Assembly: GCA_003864495.1 (NCBI GenBank)
Contig: ML133388.1
Location: 2,170,738 to 2,234,737, forward strand
Source of the DNA: Nemopilema nomurai
Lineage: Eukaryota; Cnidaria; Scyphozoa; Rhizostomeae; Rhizostomatidae
Direction: 5' to 3'
DNA length: 64,000 nt
This document shows, piece by piece, positions 1 to 13,920 of the stretch. The position numbers were made by a program, and so were the translations under genes. The notes beneath the pieces were generated by a model that worked only from the letters and a program-made list of their open reading frames with translations, made no database searches and was not told where the DNA came from. Each line of letters begins with the position of its first letter. Within the stretch, counting starts at the first letter, position 1.

Positions 1-594
1 CTCGTTCATTTGTCGTACAGATGGCGGCCGATGAATTTTGCCATGTAAATCTACAATGAATTTTGTTTTTATTTTGTGCATCCTTATAGCCACTAGTCTA
101 GTAAAAATACTTGAGGGGGTCAGGACTTCCTAACTATGGTAAGATCATACTAATGCTAACACGATGGTAGTAGTTGGTGTTTATTGTTATTGAAGCCACT
201 CAAATGGCTTCTGTCCAATGATTAGAAACTCTGACCGGTAAACTGATGATTGGAAGATTTACATCAAGCATGGAGCTCGATACAGCAACCTATGACTGCC
301 ATGTTCTATTACCACAGACATCTTTCCTAGCATTAAGCACCCTGTAACCCTGTGACAATAGCAAACAGAAATATTTGAAAGTTTAATGTACCTTGAATTT
401 AAACGGGCACTTACCAACCGAAGAACTAGTGCGGATATAGATTGAAAATCAGGCTTTATCACTGCAATCAGACGCATGGTAAAATTCCATGTTTTTAGAA
501 TTTGTTACTTGTCTAAGCAGCATATAGCGAAAAAATTTGTGCGAAAAAAGGGAAATTAGTGGTTTGAAGGAGCAATTATAGGGAATAACCATAC
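1..594. other. VPS15 intron 3 (partial)
   Basis: This stretch lies left of VPS15 exon 3, after its GTATGG donor. I searched the minus strand for the next expected part of the kinase domain (the segment holding the HGD-type catalytic loop) and did not find it. I see no other gene here. Confidence 0.6.
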
Positions 595-3500
595 CTTATG
601 CGATCATATAGATTGTCGTGGACATACTGTCGGAACAGTAAGCCCGCCTTGTCAGTCAGCTGAGCACCTTGGAAGGGCAAAACATTTGTGGCTGCAGATA
701 GTCTTTTTCTGAGCAGGAAGACCTGGTCTTGGTACACCTTGAGCGGCAACGACGGATCGTGTATGGCAAAGACTTTGATCACAACGTAGCCCTCTCTGTG
801 GATAAATTTGGCCCAACGTTAGGGATAAACTATTTGAATTCACAATGGCTAGAAAAAACGGAACTAGTTCGCACATACTTAAAAGTACTTTTTACGTCCG
901 ACACTCCTCGGAGTATGCAAACGTCGGAAGATAACCAAAAACTGACCGAATAAATAGCCAGATGCGGATCGAAAACACTAGAGGGTGATAAGCAGAGCGC
1001 GTGATTGGTTATAATTGACAAATCTGCGTTACTTAACACCTAACTTCAGAAGAGGCCGAGGGAAAAGATGAACTCTTTATGTCTACGAAGAATGGGATTT
1101 TCCATTGAAATATAGACAGACTCCAAAACACCTAGGTGAAAGGACGACCTAGCTTGCCCAATTATACGAAAATTGTCGTCACTGTATGTTTTGGCGCTAT
1201 TTGGATTCAGCAGATCTAGAAACGGGTGGTCATCTTTCGGACATGCATTTAATGCCCTTCACGTATTTCAACGTACGGTTTACTAATTGTCACAAGAAAC
1301 AAGGAATAACAGAGAGCACCCCAGCAAAAAATGCCTAAATGGATTTCAGTAGTCGATGTTTTGCGATTCTTCTGGTCATTTACTATAACTTTAATCATGT
1401 TTAAGAAGAGGATTTCTTACGGACGTATATAAATATCAAAACATAAATGTTGACCAGTCTTCTAATCAAACCTGTGTTTAGTCAATAAACAGACTTGATT
1501 GCCGTTTAAAAAAGTGTAGATTAAATAGTTTTTACCTACGCAAAGGGCTACAGTGGGCAATTAAGAGATATCAGGTCTCTTATTCGCCTTTAAATGATGA
1601 CTTTATGCAAATAGTAGCAGGTTTTCCGTAACAGGAAACAAATTTTAAAAGAGTTCAGCTTCTTGTGTACACCTTGGTAACGCATTGGTTTAGCCAAAGA
1701 CAGGATAAGCTTACATGTGTGTTGGATGACAAACAGCTCATATGTGAAAGTATCACCAAACTATTCATTCAAAAGAACTTTTCTAAACTGCAAGACATAT
1801 TACAATATATGAGCGCTTTTTTAAAATCACCTGTCCAATGCAAATACGATCAAAATTTCTGTCATATTCCGCATCCTTTGTATATACAGTGCTCATGAAG
1901 TTGGACTCAGCTATCTCTCCTCTTTACAGTTTTGTTCGTTGATAAAATGTTATTGTGAGGTTTCCACCAGCAATTTAAAAAAGTTTTAAAAAAGTTCAAC
2001 TAATTCCAAGTTATTAAAACAATTCTGCTTCATTTCAGAACACAATCATAAATTGGTCTGAAAATACAACTATTTACTTACTTGTGCTTTGCCCTGGCTA
2101 CTTTGAGAAACCTGGTGCTGCCAAGGCTGTAAGCACAGAAAAAGGATCAATAGCAATTACAGAAAAAAAATCTGATGCATTTACGAAAAGAACAGCAAAT
2201 GAATTACTGAAGATTTAATTAAATTTTGAAATCAAAAGCTAGTTATAGGGAAAATATCAATAGCTGTTACAGAAATACTTTGATGCATCTACAAAAGAAA
2301 TAAGCTATGAAATATTGAAGAACTAATCATATTTTAAAAGAAGTTTAGAGTACATGCATAAAATGCTTGTATGTTCCTAATTATTAAGCCTGTTCTGTGC
2401 TACAAAATCCTTGAAGAATTGTGAGGATTCAGGGTTAAGCCTAGCATTGAAAGAAAAAACTTAATTATAACAAAATATTTAAATGAATGCACTATTCTGC
2501 AAAACATAAGAGCTTGAAATCTAGCACTATAAATTCATTTATGTTCTTGAGTGAAAATGAATGAAAAAAGTAATAAAAGTGTTGAACTTTTTTATTTATG
2601 CCTCCTTCCATAAATACAAACATAGCTATTTCATAGATATTAATCTGGTTCAATTTGTGCCCATGTTGGCAAGCTACTCAGGTTAATTTTGGTAAACATT
2701 TTTCTACTAAAGAGAACTTCAAGTGGAATTTTGTAAAGTTGTTACGCAAAAAGCCATCTGCCTGCCAGAACAAACATTTGCTTTGCATAAACAGCAGACT
2801 TCTTATTTTCGCTTTTCATGCAGCAATGAATGAGTGGACTTAAGTGACACCAAGCATGTTCTTTAAGCCAGATTTTTCTTTAAGCTTGCTTGATCAAAGG
2901 TTTTTATAATATGCAGAAATTAAAATTCATGTGGCTTAAGACAGATGCCAGCAACCACAATATTGGAGCTATTTAGACATATATACTAATTCTACATCTT
3001 TTTGGCTGCCAAGAAAATGGCTTTTGCAAAGCCTCACAAATGAAGAGATGGTTTGTCTAGATATATAGATCTAAATTGGCACCATTATTATTTTGTTATT
3101 GTCTGGCATTTCCTATTTTCAAGGGGCTACTGGCTTTCTTTTCATGACTTGATGCAACTTCTCCAGTTTCAACACTCCCTTTGCATTATATTTTTCAGCT
3201 CAACTTTGGTCTTTCCCTTCCTCTACTGCCTATGATCTTAAAATTCTATGCCATTTCACACAACCTTCATCATCCATTTTCAGTACATATCTAAGCCCTT
3301 TCAGACTCACTTGCCTGACAGTTTTATAAACTGTATTCTTCACTTCTAATCTTCCCGACAATTCTCTTATGCTTTCCTTATCTGAAAACTTCACACCTTA
3401 TATCTTTTTAACCATATGTCTTTTTCCTCTTCTCAGAACATCATCTTCAACCAATATATTTATCCACATTTCCCCCAATTAGTATGTCATGGAAGGTCTA

Positions 3501-5697
3501 AAAAAAGTCTTCTCCCACATAACCTCCAGGTGTACCTTCTCCCACATAACATAGAAAACATACTGTTAAAACCTTTCCAGCCCAGACCTACTCCCTTGTT
3601 GCAGCCAGCTCACTCCCACCACCACCTTTTATGCTGTCACCTAAGTAGCAGAAATTGGCCGCTCTCTATAGCTCAAGCTCACTGAGGGTGTCATCTTTTG
3701 GTCAGTCAGAATCCTCAAATTTAGCTTTACCCCAGGTTCAAACCCTTTTCACATTTTCACACTGACTGATCTACACTGATTAAAATTGCACTTAGTTCTT
3801 TTTCCATCGCATGGAGTAACATTCGTATTTACTTGAACATCTCTCTCAACTCATTACTCCAAAATCTTTGTCTTGCCAACATTCACATTTGGTTCTTCCT
3901 GTTAGGAAGCTACCTTAAATCAATTAAACTGAGCTTCCAAATGCACAAGAGTAAGATCATTGGCATTCTACAATTCATATGAGGTACCTACTGTTCAAGG
4001 GCCCACACTACCTTGGGGGTGAGAAGATTTACAGCAAAAGTAAAAGTTTTTCAGTGTGAACAACCAAGCTAACAATATTTCTCTGCCATTAACCAGTTGC
4101 TTGTAAAGGTTATCAACTCTGAATCCTCAAGATGAATTGAACGCCCTTGATAAGTACAAAGATGATCTGAATAAATCAGCATTGCCCTCAGAACAAATTT
4201 CAGATAAACATGAAGATGAACAATGCAAATGAACAAATTTTAAACAAAAACAATAGCAGCATAAATAAACAAAAGCATAAACAGGACAGCATAAACAAAA
4301 GCAGAACCAATATAATTAGGTTGCAACCTAGTCCTCGTTGGTGCAGTTACAAGCGCAACACCTGCGTGAGTTTTTGTTGGTACATGGATTGGAAACATAG
4401 TTTCAATCTTATATGTTGCAAAAGCGCTTCAATGCTGGAGCAATATTATCATCCCAGAAAAAGGTGACTAACAAAATGTCAATACTGGATGTTGCTGATA
4501 AATGCCAAAATTGACATCCAACTCAGCACCCATCTCCAACCTTTGTTTTAGAATACATAAAAATACTCAGCAATTGGAATCATATACAATTTGAATATTT
4601 CATTAAATATTTAAATGGAAAGATTTCATGAGCTCTAATGACTGGAAGCGAGTTTCTCAATTGTGGCTATAAAGATAGCAATTAATTAGAGTTTAGCTTT
4701 TCTTGACAGGGCATTTGGTTTGCTTTGCAAATTGCATTTACATGTCTTAAATCTGTTTGGTAGGTTAACATCCAGTGGCTACAGAAATAACTGCCAACAT
4801 CAAGCAATTTAGATTGATACCATGAAGCAAGTTTGTTCAGTCCAGACTCTACATTTCTTATAAAAAATATCAACTGATTTTGTCTGCATCTGCACTGTCT
4901 ACCAACAACCTTACAAAGACTTGTGCAGATGTTCATGTTTCGTATAATTAAATGTTATGTTTGGCATTACAAATAATCAAGTTGAAAAAGTAGTTCATCT
5001 GGTTTTAAGTAAAATTATTTATCTTATTGGCTTGCAGCGAAAAAATCCTGCTGAAAAAGCTTTCTATAACTGTTACAGAAATCTTCTTGATCGTTTGTCA
5101 CATAATGGCTGTTCATGCGTAAGTTGATGTGCATCTAATGAAATTAACTGATGCTCATTCTAATCAGGTAACTTAACTGTAACCATATGAGTGATCCAAT
5201 GTGTCAGCAGGCACAAGACTATGATCAATCTATCTTCAGAAAACTATGTGATTCAAAGTAAGTTTTGTAAATGGAGAGCCCTTGAAAATCAGCTATGCTG
5301 AAGGGCTACCCTCCTTAAACAAGTGAAATAAAAATGAAATGAAATGAAAATAAGTCCCTTTCCCTAAAAATAACTATATTCCACAACACTTGATACATTA
5401 ACATATTCGCTAAATTGACCGTTTTGTTGATTAAGAGAATTAATTCCCACTCACAAATATACCACAATCGAGCAAATTAATGGCACTGGGAAAATTTGCA
5501 CATTTCCCATCCATTGTTAGAAACGCTGTACAAAATACAGTGTGAAAGGACTCGATAACATTAGTTACGCCTTGACTAATGCAATATGGTTTTATCTAAA
5601 CTTACCTCGAATGGAACTGGAATTCTGGGAGGTCAGTAAAGTAACTCTCAACACTGAGAATCTGAGATGGAGCAACTCCAGAGAGCTGGTTTCCCAT
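595..5697 (-). CDS. PIK3R4: VPS15 / PIK3R4, N-terminal exons (gene continues off the left edge)
   Basis: This is the start of the regulatory pseudokinase-like subunit of the class III PI3-kinase (VPS34) complex, which acts in autophagy and endosome sorting. Three exons are placed on the minus strand: 5606-5697, 2082-2126 and 595-795. Their phases agree (92, then 45, then 201 nt) and all have GT..AG borders. Exon 1 starts [20 protein letters not shown], nearly identical to the known family start; Gly2 is the expected myristoylation site. Exon 2 encodes the glycine-loop region ([14 protein letters not shown]). Exon 3 encodes [14 protein letters not shown] and ends with [15 protein letters not shown], the kinase N-lobe, with the Lys of VIKVFA at the ATP-lysine position. 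The rest of the kinase, HEAT repeats and WD40 propeller (about 1,300 residues in known members) must lie left of position 1. Introns are about 1.3 and 3.5 kb. Identity is firm from the family sequence. Confidence 0.95.
3120..3990 (-). mobile_element. Decayed LINE (non-LTR retrotransposon) reverse-transcriptase 3' part
   Basis: Read on the minus strand, pieces of a LINE open reading frame appear in the expected order, broken by stops and frame changes. First comes [15 protein letters not shown] (the post-YADD region, with YADD decayed to NAND). Then come [29 protein letters not shown] and [19 protein letters not shown]. Last is a basic [12 protein letters not shown] segment matching the C-terminal RGRPRKTW motif of these elements. 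It lies inside VPS15 intron 2, on the same strand as that gene. No intact ORF remains, so it is a fossil. The general non-LTR assignment is secure from motif order; the clade is not determined. Confidence 0.7.
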
Positions 5698-8600
5698 TTT
5701 TGGAAAGGGGTATCAACATTACGCGTCGGCCATCTTCATTTTCAATGCCAGTGCCTCAACTTGAAGCAACGAAACGAAATGGAGGCAAAGGAATGACGAA
5801 ATTTGGCTGAATTTTCACTTATTCAAAGGGATGAAATGCAGACAAAAATTCTTAATCAACAATTCAAAAACAATTGAACCTTGTTTTGGGGTGATCCGCT
5901 ATGATTTGCTTTTGAAAATAATGTGAATTCGGTTCTTCCTGATTCAGGATTTGGATTTTAGGATGGTCCAATCCAAAGTTAACGTTAATGGCTTGGCTCG
6001 AGTAAGGATCGAGTACAAGATAGGGCTACCTTCTTTTCTTTTGTCTCTATTCCTTCTAAAAAATGCTTTTTGTCTCTACATTTTGGCGAAACTGTAACAA
6101 CAATATCGCGATTTCTGCCTAATTTGCAATCGTGGTCAAGAAAAATACCATGTATTTACAGGCCACAAATATTAAGATTTTTCCTAGCCTGCCCCCATCC
6201 TAGACGAAAAGAAATTAAGCCAGGATAAGGAGAAAATAATAAGGAAAGTTGTGCAGTAAAAATTTGCGAAAAATGATGGCAGCCCACGACTGTGGAGCCA
6301 TTGGAAGCGCGATGAATCAGAATTAGCCCCCACTCGTGTGTAGAGTACATGATACTCGTAGGCGGAAGTTAATTGCTAGTAAACCGTACAGCCAGACGAA
6401 GTTCTGGTGTTGCTCTCGACCGAGCGGCGGGCGGCGTCGGGAGAGCGGAATGCCGAAATGACGAAACGATCCTACATGGGCACACACAAGTTAGATCAGG
6501 CGATTACTTCTCTAACCGATCATAACTTGCGCAGTGTCGACGAATCAGGTGCGCCTCCGATTACATACCGCGCACCATGGCTATTTATAACCACCATTAA
6601 AGTCACGCGTGTTAATAGCCATCCTTTTGACGCATGCGCATTGATGATTTACACACGAGAAATTTTTTATAACAAAACCGCCTGTATATTGTATGATTGC
6701 AAAGATTACTTCAGCCATTTAAGAAGGTTTTGAACAAAAGTATTGAGATATTCCGTTTTTTTTTGGTTAAGAAAGTAAAAGAATCTTTAAATAGGTGCTT
6801 TGAAAGTTTGCTTGATTATAGTCAATATTGAAATTATGACAGACTTGAAGCCCTAAAATCTCCTTTAAGGAAAATTTTTGTACACAAGTTGCCAGCCGTG
6901 ACATTTGGCATTATTTGCAAACTTGAAGTTCGTTATACCTTCAGGCTACATGGTAGTTTGACAAACAACGACTCGTAAATAATGGGTAGGATACTGTTGC
7001 GTTGACTAGAAACGCTTTAAGAACAGTTCACAAGAATAATTTACGCTGTTCAACAGATTAGCATTTTAAAAATCTATAGCGAAAATGTTTCCTAGGTACA
7101 ATTAATATGAAAATATGGCTTTGATGGGCTTTTGTAGTTACTATTCGTTACGATACCACACAAATCTAGTGGTAAACATAAGATAATTAATAAAAAATTT
7201 GTTGACCTTCCTTGATTACCATAATAACATGCAAAACTGGATGGGGCATTATCATTATCAAATACGAAGCTATATTTACTACTTCTCACAGGTAAAAATG
7301 TGCGGAAAATTGCTAAAAATAAAATATTTAAGCGAATACTCAGTTTGGGGCATAATATTTTTATGTATTACTGGTTTTGTTGTTTTGTGGTCAACATGCA
7401 AAGTTTAGGTAACTCAGCTATTGGTGAAGAAAACGTCTCTGCCTTAGGGAATGGTTTACAAACTCTGTCTTCTGGTTTACTATTTCAAGCTGTTTTGTAA
7501 TGATACAAGAAGCTTTTGTGACTGAATCATTCCTAGCTGCACAGTTGAAACGCTAAGAAGATTCTAGCAGAGAATTCTACCGGCAGACAAATCAGATGTC
7601 CTCAAATAGTCTTAGCTTTAAGCACAATAGCTTTGCTAGAAGGTAATTCTAAATCAGTGTTACTATATGTCCGTGTTGCTGCCAACGATGGGCAACAAAG
7701 GTATGCTAAGATAGAACAAAGGTTATATAAAGATTTTTAAATACATTCATGATATGGTGCAGAGGCAAGGGAGCCTTATATTTGCACGGCCATTGACGCT
7801 AGAAACGTTTTTAAAACTGTGATTATTCGGAAGAGGCCCTGTTAAATTTCTTCCTTGGGCAAAATAAAGGGAATTTGTTGTGAACAGACTGCAAAGCAAC
7901 GAATAAACATCGCTGACGTCTAAGAAATAAGAATTTAGATATTACGCCTTTAAAGAGTCGTTTAGTAGTAAGGGAGGGCAAATGGCTAGTCTCTAATTTT
8001 GTTTATGATTTGGGACAGGGTCTTTATTGGAAAAGGGCATAAAAATGAAAAAGCTTATACATTTTAGAGTTAAACAAATGCAAAAGCTTTGGCTGTCTTC
8101 CCTTATTCCCCAAAATTGTATGCCAAGTGGAGGGTTTACTAAACAAGGAACACAATCCGGAAAGATAATGTGAAACTGAGATTGTATGATAATTCCATCC
8201 CCTGCGTTTGCAAGTAAACTTAAGAATCTTTTGCTCACCTGTCCCAAGGCTTTTGATCCTTAAGAACAAATTTCGACGTTGCATCATACAGAAATAGAAG
8301 AAACGTGCATGTAGAAATATCCGTATACAATGTCGCATAGCGAATCGAAGGAAACATCAGATTCCTTTTAGAGGGATGAAGTAACATGCGATTTAAGATA
8401 CCAGAGAATTGTAAAGAGATGACTTTTTGCATTATCCCAAGCGTCTTCTTGCCTACGGACTTCTTACACAAACTTGAAGTGCCAGTTTGAAAACGTTCAC
8501 TTATTCTAAATGTTTACTTTGAAAACCGTTAAATCGTCTCAATTATGCCCACATACTACTGACATTAAAAATCGCCACCCCCACAAAGGAATTACCTCCA

Positions 8601-9700
8601 TGCAAGATAGAAACAAATTAAAAATCATCAGGGGACTAATTTGAAAATTTACGGTTCTTCTCTAAATGTAACAAATGAGATGGACATCATAGTCATATTC
8701 TTTTATGTATAAAAATTAGAATCGCATTAGATGAATTTCCTATAAGGTATTCATGAAACAAGTATAATATATTATTAAATTATCTTGGCTTGCAGTGCTT
8801 AATCTCCATCAGGTGTGTTCGAAAAACCTCATTCTCACAGCATCGTAAATAAGCAATTATCAAAATTTAAGCAGTCTTTTGAAGCGGAGAAAGATTTTAA
8901 GGTGCTTTTACATAAAGTTCTCAGCTGACGTTTGCCAGAAATTGGATGTTTGATGTAATTTAAAAAAATTACATGGTTGTAGCTCCATTCGAATATCTTA
9001 TGTACGACTTTGATTAAGGTTGAATAAATTTGCTAGCTAGATATAAAAAATGAAATTTCCTGAACTCCGAACATCGTACCAAATGAATGTTTCATTTTGC
9101 CATCACTGTCTCTATATAGATAATTGTACATAATTAAATTTCTGCCATCACTCTCTCTCTCTACATAAATAATTGGACATCATTAAATCTCAGTCTCGCA
9201 ATATCCTAAATGTAATTTCTTTGTTGTAGCCTTACATTTTGCCTTCTTGAGCAAATAACTTTTAGCTAATAAGATAGAACTGTTGACCATTTAACATCCC
9301 TTCAGTTACTAACTCAAACTTTGATTAGCTTAGATATGAAAAGTAAGAAATGGAAAAATGACCCCTTCTCTTTGGGTTTAGAAGTGGCACTTTTTGGCAT
9401 GGAAGGGGTACTTCTGCATGGCTGGCCCTACTGTTCCTACGTCAATGTTAATAGACCTAAGTTTGTTTTAAGAGTTGTCATAGTGGGACCAAGTATGAAT
9501 GGAGAATTAGCATTGGCTTTGAACTGGCTGGAAAGATCGCAGTGTTTTCATCACAGTTAATTATTAACTCTCTAGAAGAGCGCTTCTGCAAACCCTCTCT
9601 GTGCTTGCTCTGTCAAAAGACCCCTCTCACTCGTGAACATCATTAAAGCAAAGGAGTTGATCCATGCTGAGAACGCGCATGAATAATGTATTGCTATCTA
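5698..9700. other. VPS15 upstream region, no gene recognised
   Basis: The stretch begins with the VPS15 5' flank. A short GC-rich patch near 6405-6450 stands out from the AT-rich surroundings and may belong to a promoter, which is inference. Several open frames exist, for example 6407-6733 plus, 8235-8471 minus and 9321-9560 plus, but none resembles a known family and none forms a multi-exon model. A short CT repeat lies near 9150-9165. Confidence 0.4.
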
Positions 9701-9708
9701 CAAGTAAC

Positions 9709-9858
9709 TATGTACCGGCTTCGCAGTCATTTTGTCGCATATACTGTGAAGGATCAGGTCGCGCGCTACTTGCAGAAGACTAGATCGACCACTCAGACAA
9801 TTTCTAAACAACAAATCAAGAACGAAGCTGGGCTTTCTGAAGACAGCAATCGACAGAA
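9709..9858 (+). CDS. Possible first coding exon, unknown protein (weak)
   Basis: An ATG at 9709 opens a 50-codon frame with balanced codon use (MYRLRSHFVAYTVKDQ through SEDSNRQK). It ends exactly at a consensus donor (AAG|GTAAGA). The predicted piece is basic and hydrophilic, with no recognised domain. No partner exon was found downstream: the frame at 10504-10695 looks non-coding. It could be a real 5' exon of an unseen gene or chance. I do not recognise the family. Confidence 0.2.
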
Positions 9859-12800
9859 GGTAAGAAATCATGTACTGCCAGTTTCAATACTCTTATAAAT
9901 AATTACAATGTTAACTTACATGCTACACGACTATTTTTGATTTTGAGGGAAAATACCTTGATATTTGTACGTTGGAATCTATCGTTCTCAGTAAACTTCT
10001 GTCTTTAGTCTATGAAGAGGCAACTAGCAAATAAGGTATAGCTGTAATAGCCTCACAGGTTAGACTTAGAAAGTTACTATTTAGACGACCATATGACAAG
10101 AGCATTGCAATCAGTTCAAACCGAACATTATTAGCTTCACTTCTTGACAAGGAGATTTTCAGAATTAAGTACATGCTTTAAATTAGAAGGCAAAGCCGAG
10201 AAACTCTAATCTCTGCAATGTCCTTTACCAAAAAATTTCATAAGAAAGTATCTATGAATTTGTAAACAAAAAGTTTTTAATCAAAAAGCCTTTGACCTTA
10301 AGATCAGTAGCAAAGTTTTTAATTAAAAAAATTTCTGCAAACACTTACTTTTCATAGTAACATAGACTGGATGTGCAAAATTAATTATCTCCGCAATTAC
10401 AACAAAGCCACGAGGGCCGCCCGTCTTTCCAATAGCTTCTCTTTACCGAGATCAAGATTAAGGTTTTGACCAAGGACATGTTGGATTCAGTAACAAAACG
10501 TTAATGTTTGTCAGGTGCAATTGGCATGCTACCAATGTATACCAGTTTAAGGGAGACGAGAAACATTCAAGTAGAAGTCTTTCACATTTTTATGAGCCCG
10601 GACGAGAGGAATCCTCAGCTGTTTTTTCAGCCCTACACCACTGTCCATCATTTAGTGTAGTGAATTTTAAAAAAATGACCGTTAATTGGCTCTAATCTCA
10701 TAAATTGGTGTCTTCAAATTATAAGTTCTCAAAAAATATTTATTACTGTGAACTGTAATTGACCTTAAACTGTGTGGTCTAACATTCAAGTGTGGACAAA
10801 TCTCTACCGATTATAGACGCTAGAAAAGGAAAGCTGGGAGAAATATGTGGAAAGACAGGGGCAAAAACATAAGAGCGCGCCAAGGGCCGAAAGGATAAGA
10901 ACCTTTATGATGGTGATGATGATTATTATATTATTATTATTTTGATTATTATCATTTTTGTTATAATGATTATTATTATTAATATCATTTTTATAATCAT
11001 TATTAGGGTGATTATGATGACGATTGCTCTATTCGATACTACAATTAGGAAAGTTCTTTCATTCACCCTTCGCTCTGTTTATCCAGAATCACGGAAACAC
11101 ATGTCCTTGAATATGAGTAGAGACACTAGCTGAAAATGCCAAACTTAAACGGGCCCAATTCCAAACTATGATATAATCTGCACGCAGGCTGTTCACCATA
11201 GAGGCTACGCGTTCCAGGCCTGGTGCATCTTAAAAAGGGGGGAAGCATAATACTTTATATTGGTATTTAGGCTTATTTTTTCCATTTTTAATATTCTGTA
11301 GCATCGAATGAGAAATGAATTCAACTAGCAAATCCATTAATTTGTTGAGCTGAAAAGTTGATGATCTCTCAGTTGATGAAGGCGGCGGCGTAGGTGATCT
11401 CTCAGCTGGAAAAATACTCCAACAGCATTCATACATTCTCAGAGCTTTTCATTTGCAATCATTATTTGCTATTACTCTGTTTTTCAATAAACGGTACGGA
11501 GAAATATCGGAAATCGGTCTTGTATTATTGGCTGAATTCACTTATCGCTCTCTGTAGACGTCAATGAGCAAGCAAAAGGCTCGGTAAAAGAACAGTGTCA
11601 AATCTATTACCGCGCGAGCAGATGCATTTGAACTGAATAATCATCGCGTTCCATTTAGTCGTTAAGCTTTCGTTAAAAACTTAGTATTATGGAGATGGTG
11701 AAGCTCCGGATTTAATAAGTTGATTGGTCAAATCCATCTTTCTAGTAGAGGTCTTTTAGTCTGACCATCTTCTGTGGCAAGCAAGGCAATTCACCCGCTT
11801 TTTTAAATCGAAAAGTTTTAGAAAATAGACATTGTAGGTTGAGGACACTAGAATAGAAAAGATTACATCAGGCATTGAAAATAGAAGATGCCAGACCTGG
11901 AAGTGTGACGAAACAATACATCGAAAGCAGATAGCACCAGACGTAATTGTCATTGCCATGTGATGGAAATGTTTGGGAAGAGCTCCTGGATAAATCAATT
12001 CAAATCTGATGATCCATGGCGTTTGCGATTCATTGACGATCTATTTTGCATTTCCTTGATGCGTTTTCTTTGTCAATAACATCCAGGTTTACCAAATTCA
12101 TTTATTATTCTAAGCTACGTTTTATTACACATGAAAAAATATGGTCATGCTTTGTCAGATCTATCTTAATTGAACTTAATTCAGATTGGAGTTTGAAAGC
12201 TAAAAGGGTGCATTTTTTCTATTAAGGTCAAATCATGAGAGACAATAAGTAACCATAGACATAGAGTAAATCACCCAGGTAGGGTAGCGTGAATCAATTC
12301 TTCATAGAGGCAAGATGTGTGACAAGGTAGGTGCTTAATACGTTGCAAACACAATTTTGGAAGGGCTTTAAGATTTTGGAAAACGGTTTTCTTAAGATTA
12401 TTTGTACGTCTCTCCTTGCTCTTAGTCCATATCACTCTGCGAGTTTTAAGGCTGACGATAAGGCAGACTTGATATCACCATATAATTTTGAATGGCGTCT
12501 TGGTTCCATTTCACGTATATGATGGCCTTCAGTGTCTACCTACAATGGCTTGTATCTAGTCCCTTACAAGTATGGTATCGTCTCTTCTCCAAGTTTTTCC
12601 TGAGGTGGCGTGACAGGCTTAGTAAAATAGAAAAGAAGGAGACCTGAAGCGGCCTGAAAGGATATCCAATCTGTTGGACAGAAAGTCAATGTAAGCTCTT
12701 GGGGTGTATGAATCTTAATTAAAAGCTTTATTATCGTGAGAAGCACTATCGAGATGGTCTAACTTCATTTCAGTTCAAAGGAGAAAGCACTTTATATCTA

Positions 12801-13520
12801 TCATAAGCTATCAGCCAGTACCAAGTATATGGTAATAGACTAAGGTCATAATACAAGAGTTTATTTGAAGAGCATTGTTTAAAAGATAAGATCAGTAAGC
12901 TAAAGTTTTATCCAAATTTTACTCAAATTCGTTTCGAAATCTAAATCTCAAGTCAACTTGGTGGCTGAATTTTGTAATCAAGGTTTAAAATCCAGGCTAG
13001 GACTTTAAGTTTGAATCCAAGTCCAAATCAAAAACTCTAATATAACTCCAGCTCAACTTTAGTTTGATAATTTGACTTGACTTAGCAAGTTTTTTAACAT
13101 TTCGAGGATGCATTTTCAATGTATTACAGGAGCGAGGTGTCGCATTCCCGAGGACTTTTAATCTCCTAATATTTTCGTCTGTTCCGAGTTTGTTTGAAGA
13201 ATAAAGTGCTATTAGCACAACAATTTCAAAGATGATCAACAAATGAACGATTTACTTCATAAAACCTATAATTACACTACAAAACCGGTCTACAAACAGC
13301 AATATTTCAGGAATTAGTTTCAATATTACCATTAATTATGCAACGAATCTACATGTGTTTTAGTAATCCAGCCTCGGATTGTGCTTGCTGCTGCGAATCT
13401 AGTGACCCGTCACTGCTTCTTGATTACGTCACTCACTGCAGTCAAATGCCAAAAGCTATTGAGACTGATTAAGTGCGTGCACAGGAGTGTCTGCGGCTTT
13501 GTAGGTCTCCATTTGCTACG
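9859..13520. other. Gene-poor stretch
   Basis: No convincing exon was found on either strand. The sequence is AT-rich, with an ATT/ATG-type simple repeat near 10908-10995. Short open frames (10504-10695, 11756-11998 minus, 12331-12522) show neither a recognised family nor a consistent splice model. Confidence 0.4.
10905..10998. repeat. (ATT/ATG)n simple repeat
   Basis: This is an irregular trinucleotide tract of ATT and ATG units with interruptions. It gives rise to a spurious Ile/Met-rich open frame. Confidence 0.9.
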
Positions 13521-13527
13521 CGTCATG

Positions 13528-13692
13528 ATTCCTTCTCCTCCTCTCTTTCTCTTCTTTCCTCTCTTTCCTCCCTTTCCTATTTTCTCCCTTCTCTACTTCA
13601 GCCCCTATAATCTGCTCTATTTTCCTAGCCTTCCTCATTCTTCTTCTTCCCTTCCTTCGTCTCCGAATCTTTCCTTATTTACTACAGTCCTA
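13528..13692. repeat. Pyrimidine-rich (CTT/CCT) tract
   Basis: About 160 bases are almost purely C and T on the plus strand, with TTCCTCTC-like units. It borders directly on the 30-bp minisatellite. The overlapping open frame (13381-13695, Pro/Phe/Ser-rich) is an artefact of the tract. Confidence 0.85.
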
Positions 13693-13729
13693 TAGCCCAC
13701 TGTATTTTACTCCATAACTATTCCTATTC

Positions 13730-13920
13730 CCGAAATGATTCGGACTTATACTAGTCGGAATTATACGATACGGACTCGCACAAGTCGGTTTCGAATGGTT
13801 GGGCGCGCATAAGTCGGATTCGAATGATTTGGACTCATACTTGTCGGAATTATAAGATACGGACTCGCACAAGTCGGATTCGAATGATTTGAACTTGCCT
13901 TAGTCACATTTGGTTAAGTC
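13730..13920. repeat. 30-bp minisatellite, about six copies
   Basis: Units of about 29-30 bp share the core CGGACTCGCACAAGTCGG and then a GATTCGAATGATT-like or GAATTATACGATA-like half. Two unit types alternate, giving a higher-order period near 60 or 120 bp. Copies differ by several bases, so the array is not recent. Confidence 0.8.

Noticed and set aside
6407..6733. 108-codon frame upstream of VPS15
   Set aside because: Composition and lack of any family match suggest chance in the GC-rich VPS15 flank.
8235..8471. Minus-strand frame ending at a GACAG|GTGAGC donor
   Set aside because: It has a good donor but no recognisable family and no partner exon upstream or downstream.
13381..13695. 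104-codon frame with a Pro/Phe/Ser-rich end
   Set aside because: Its second half is the pyrimidine tract and it has no family match.
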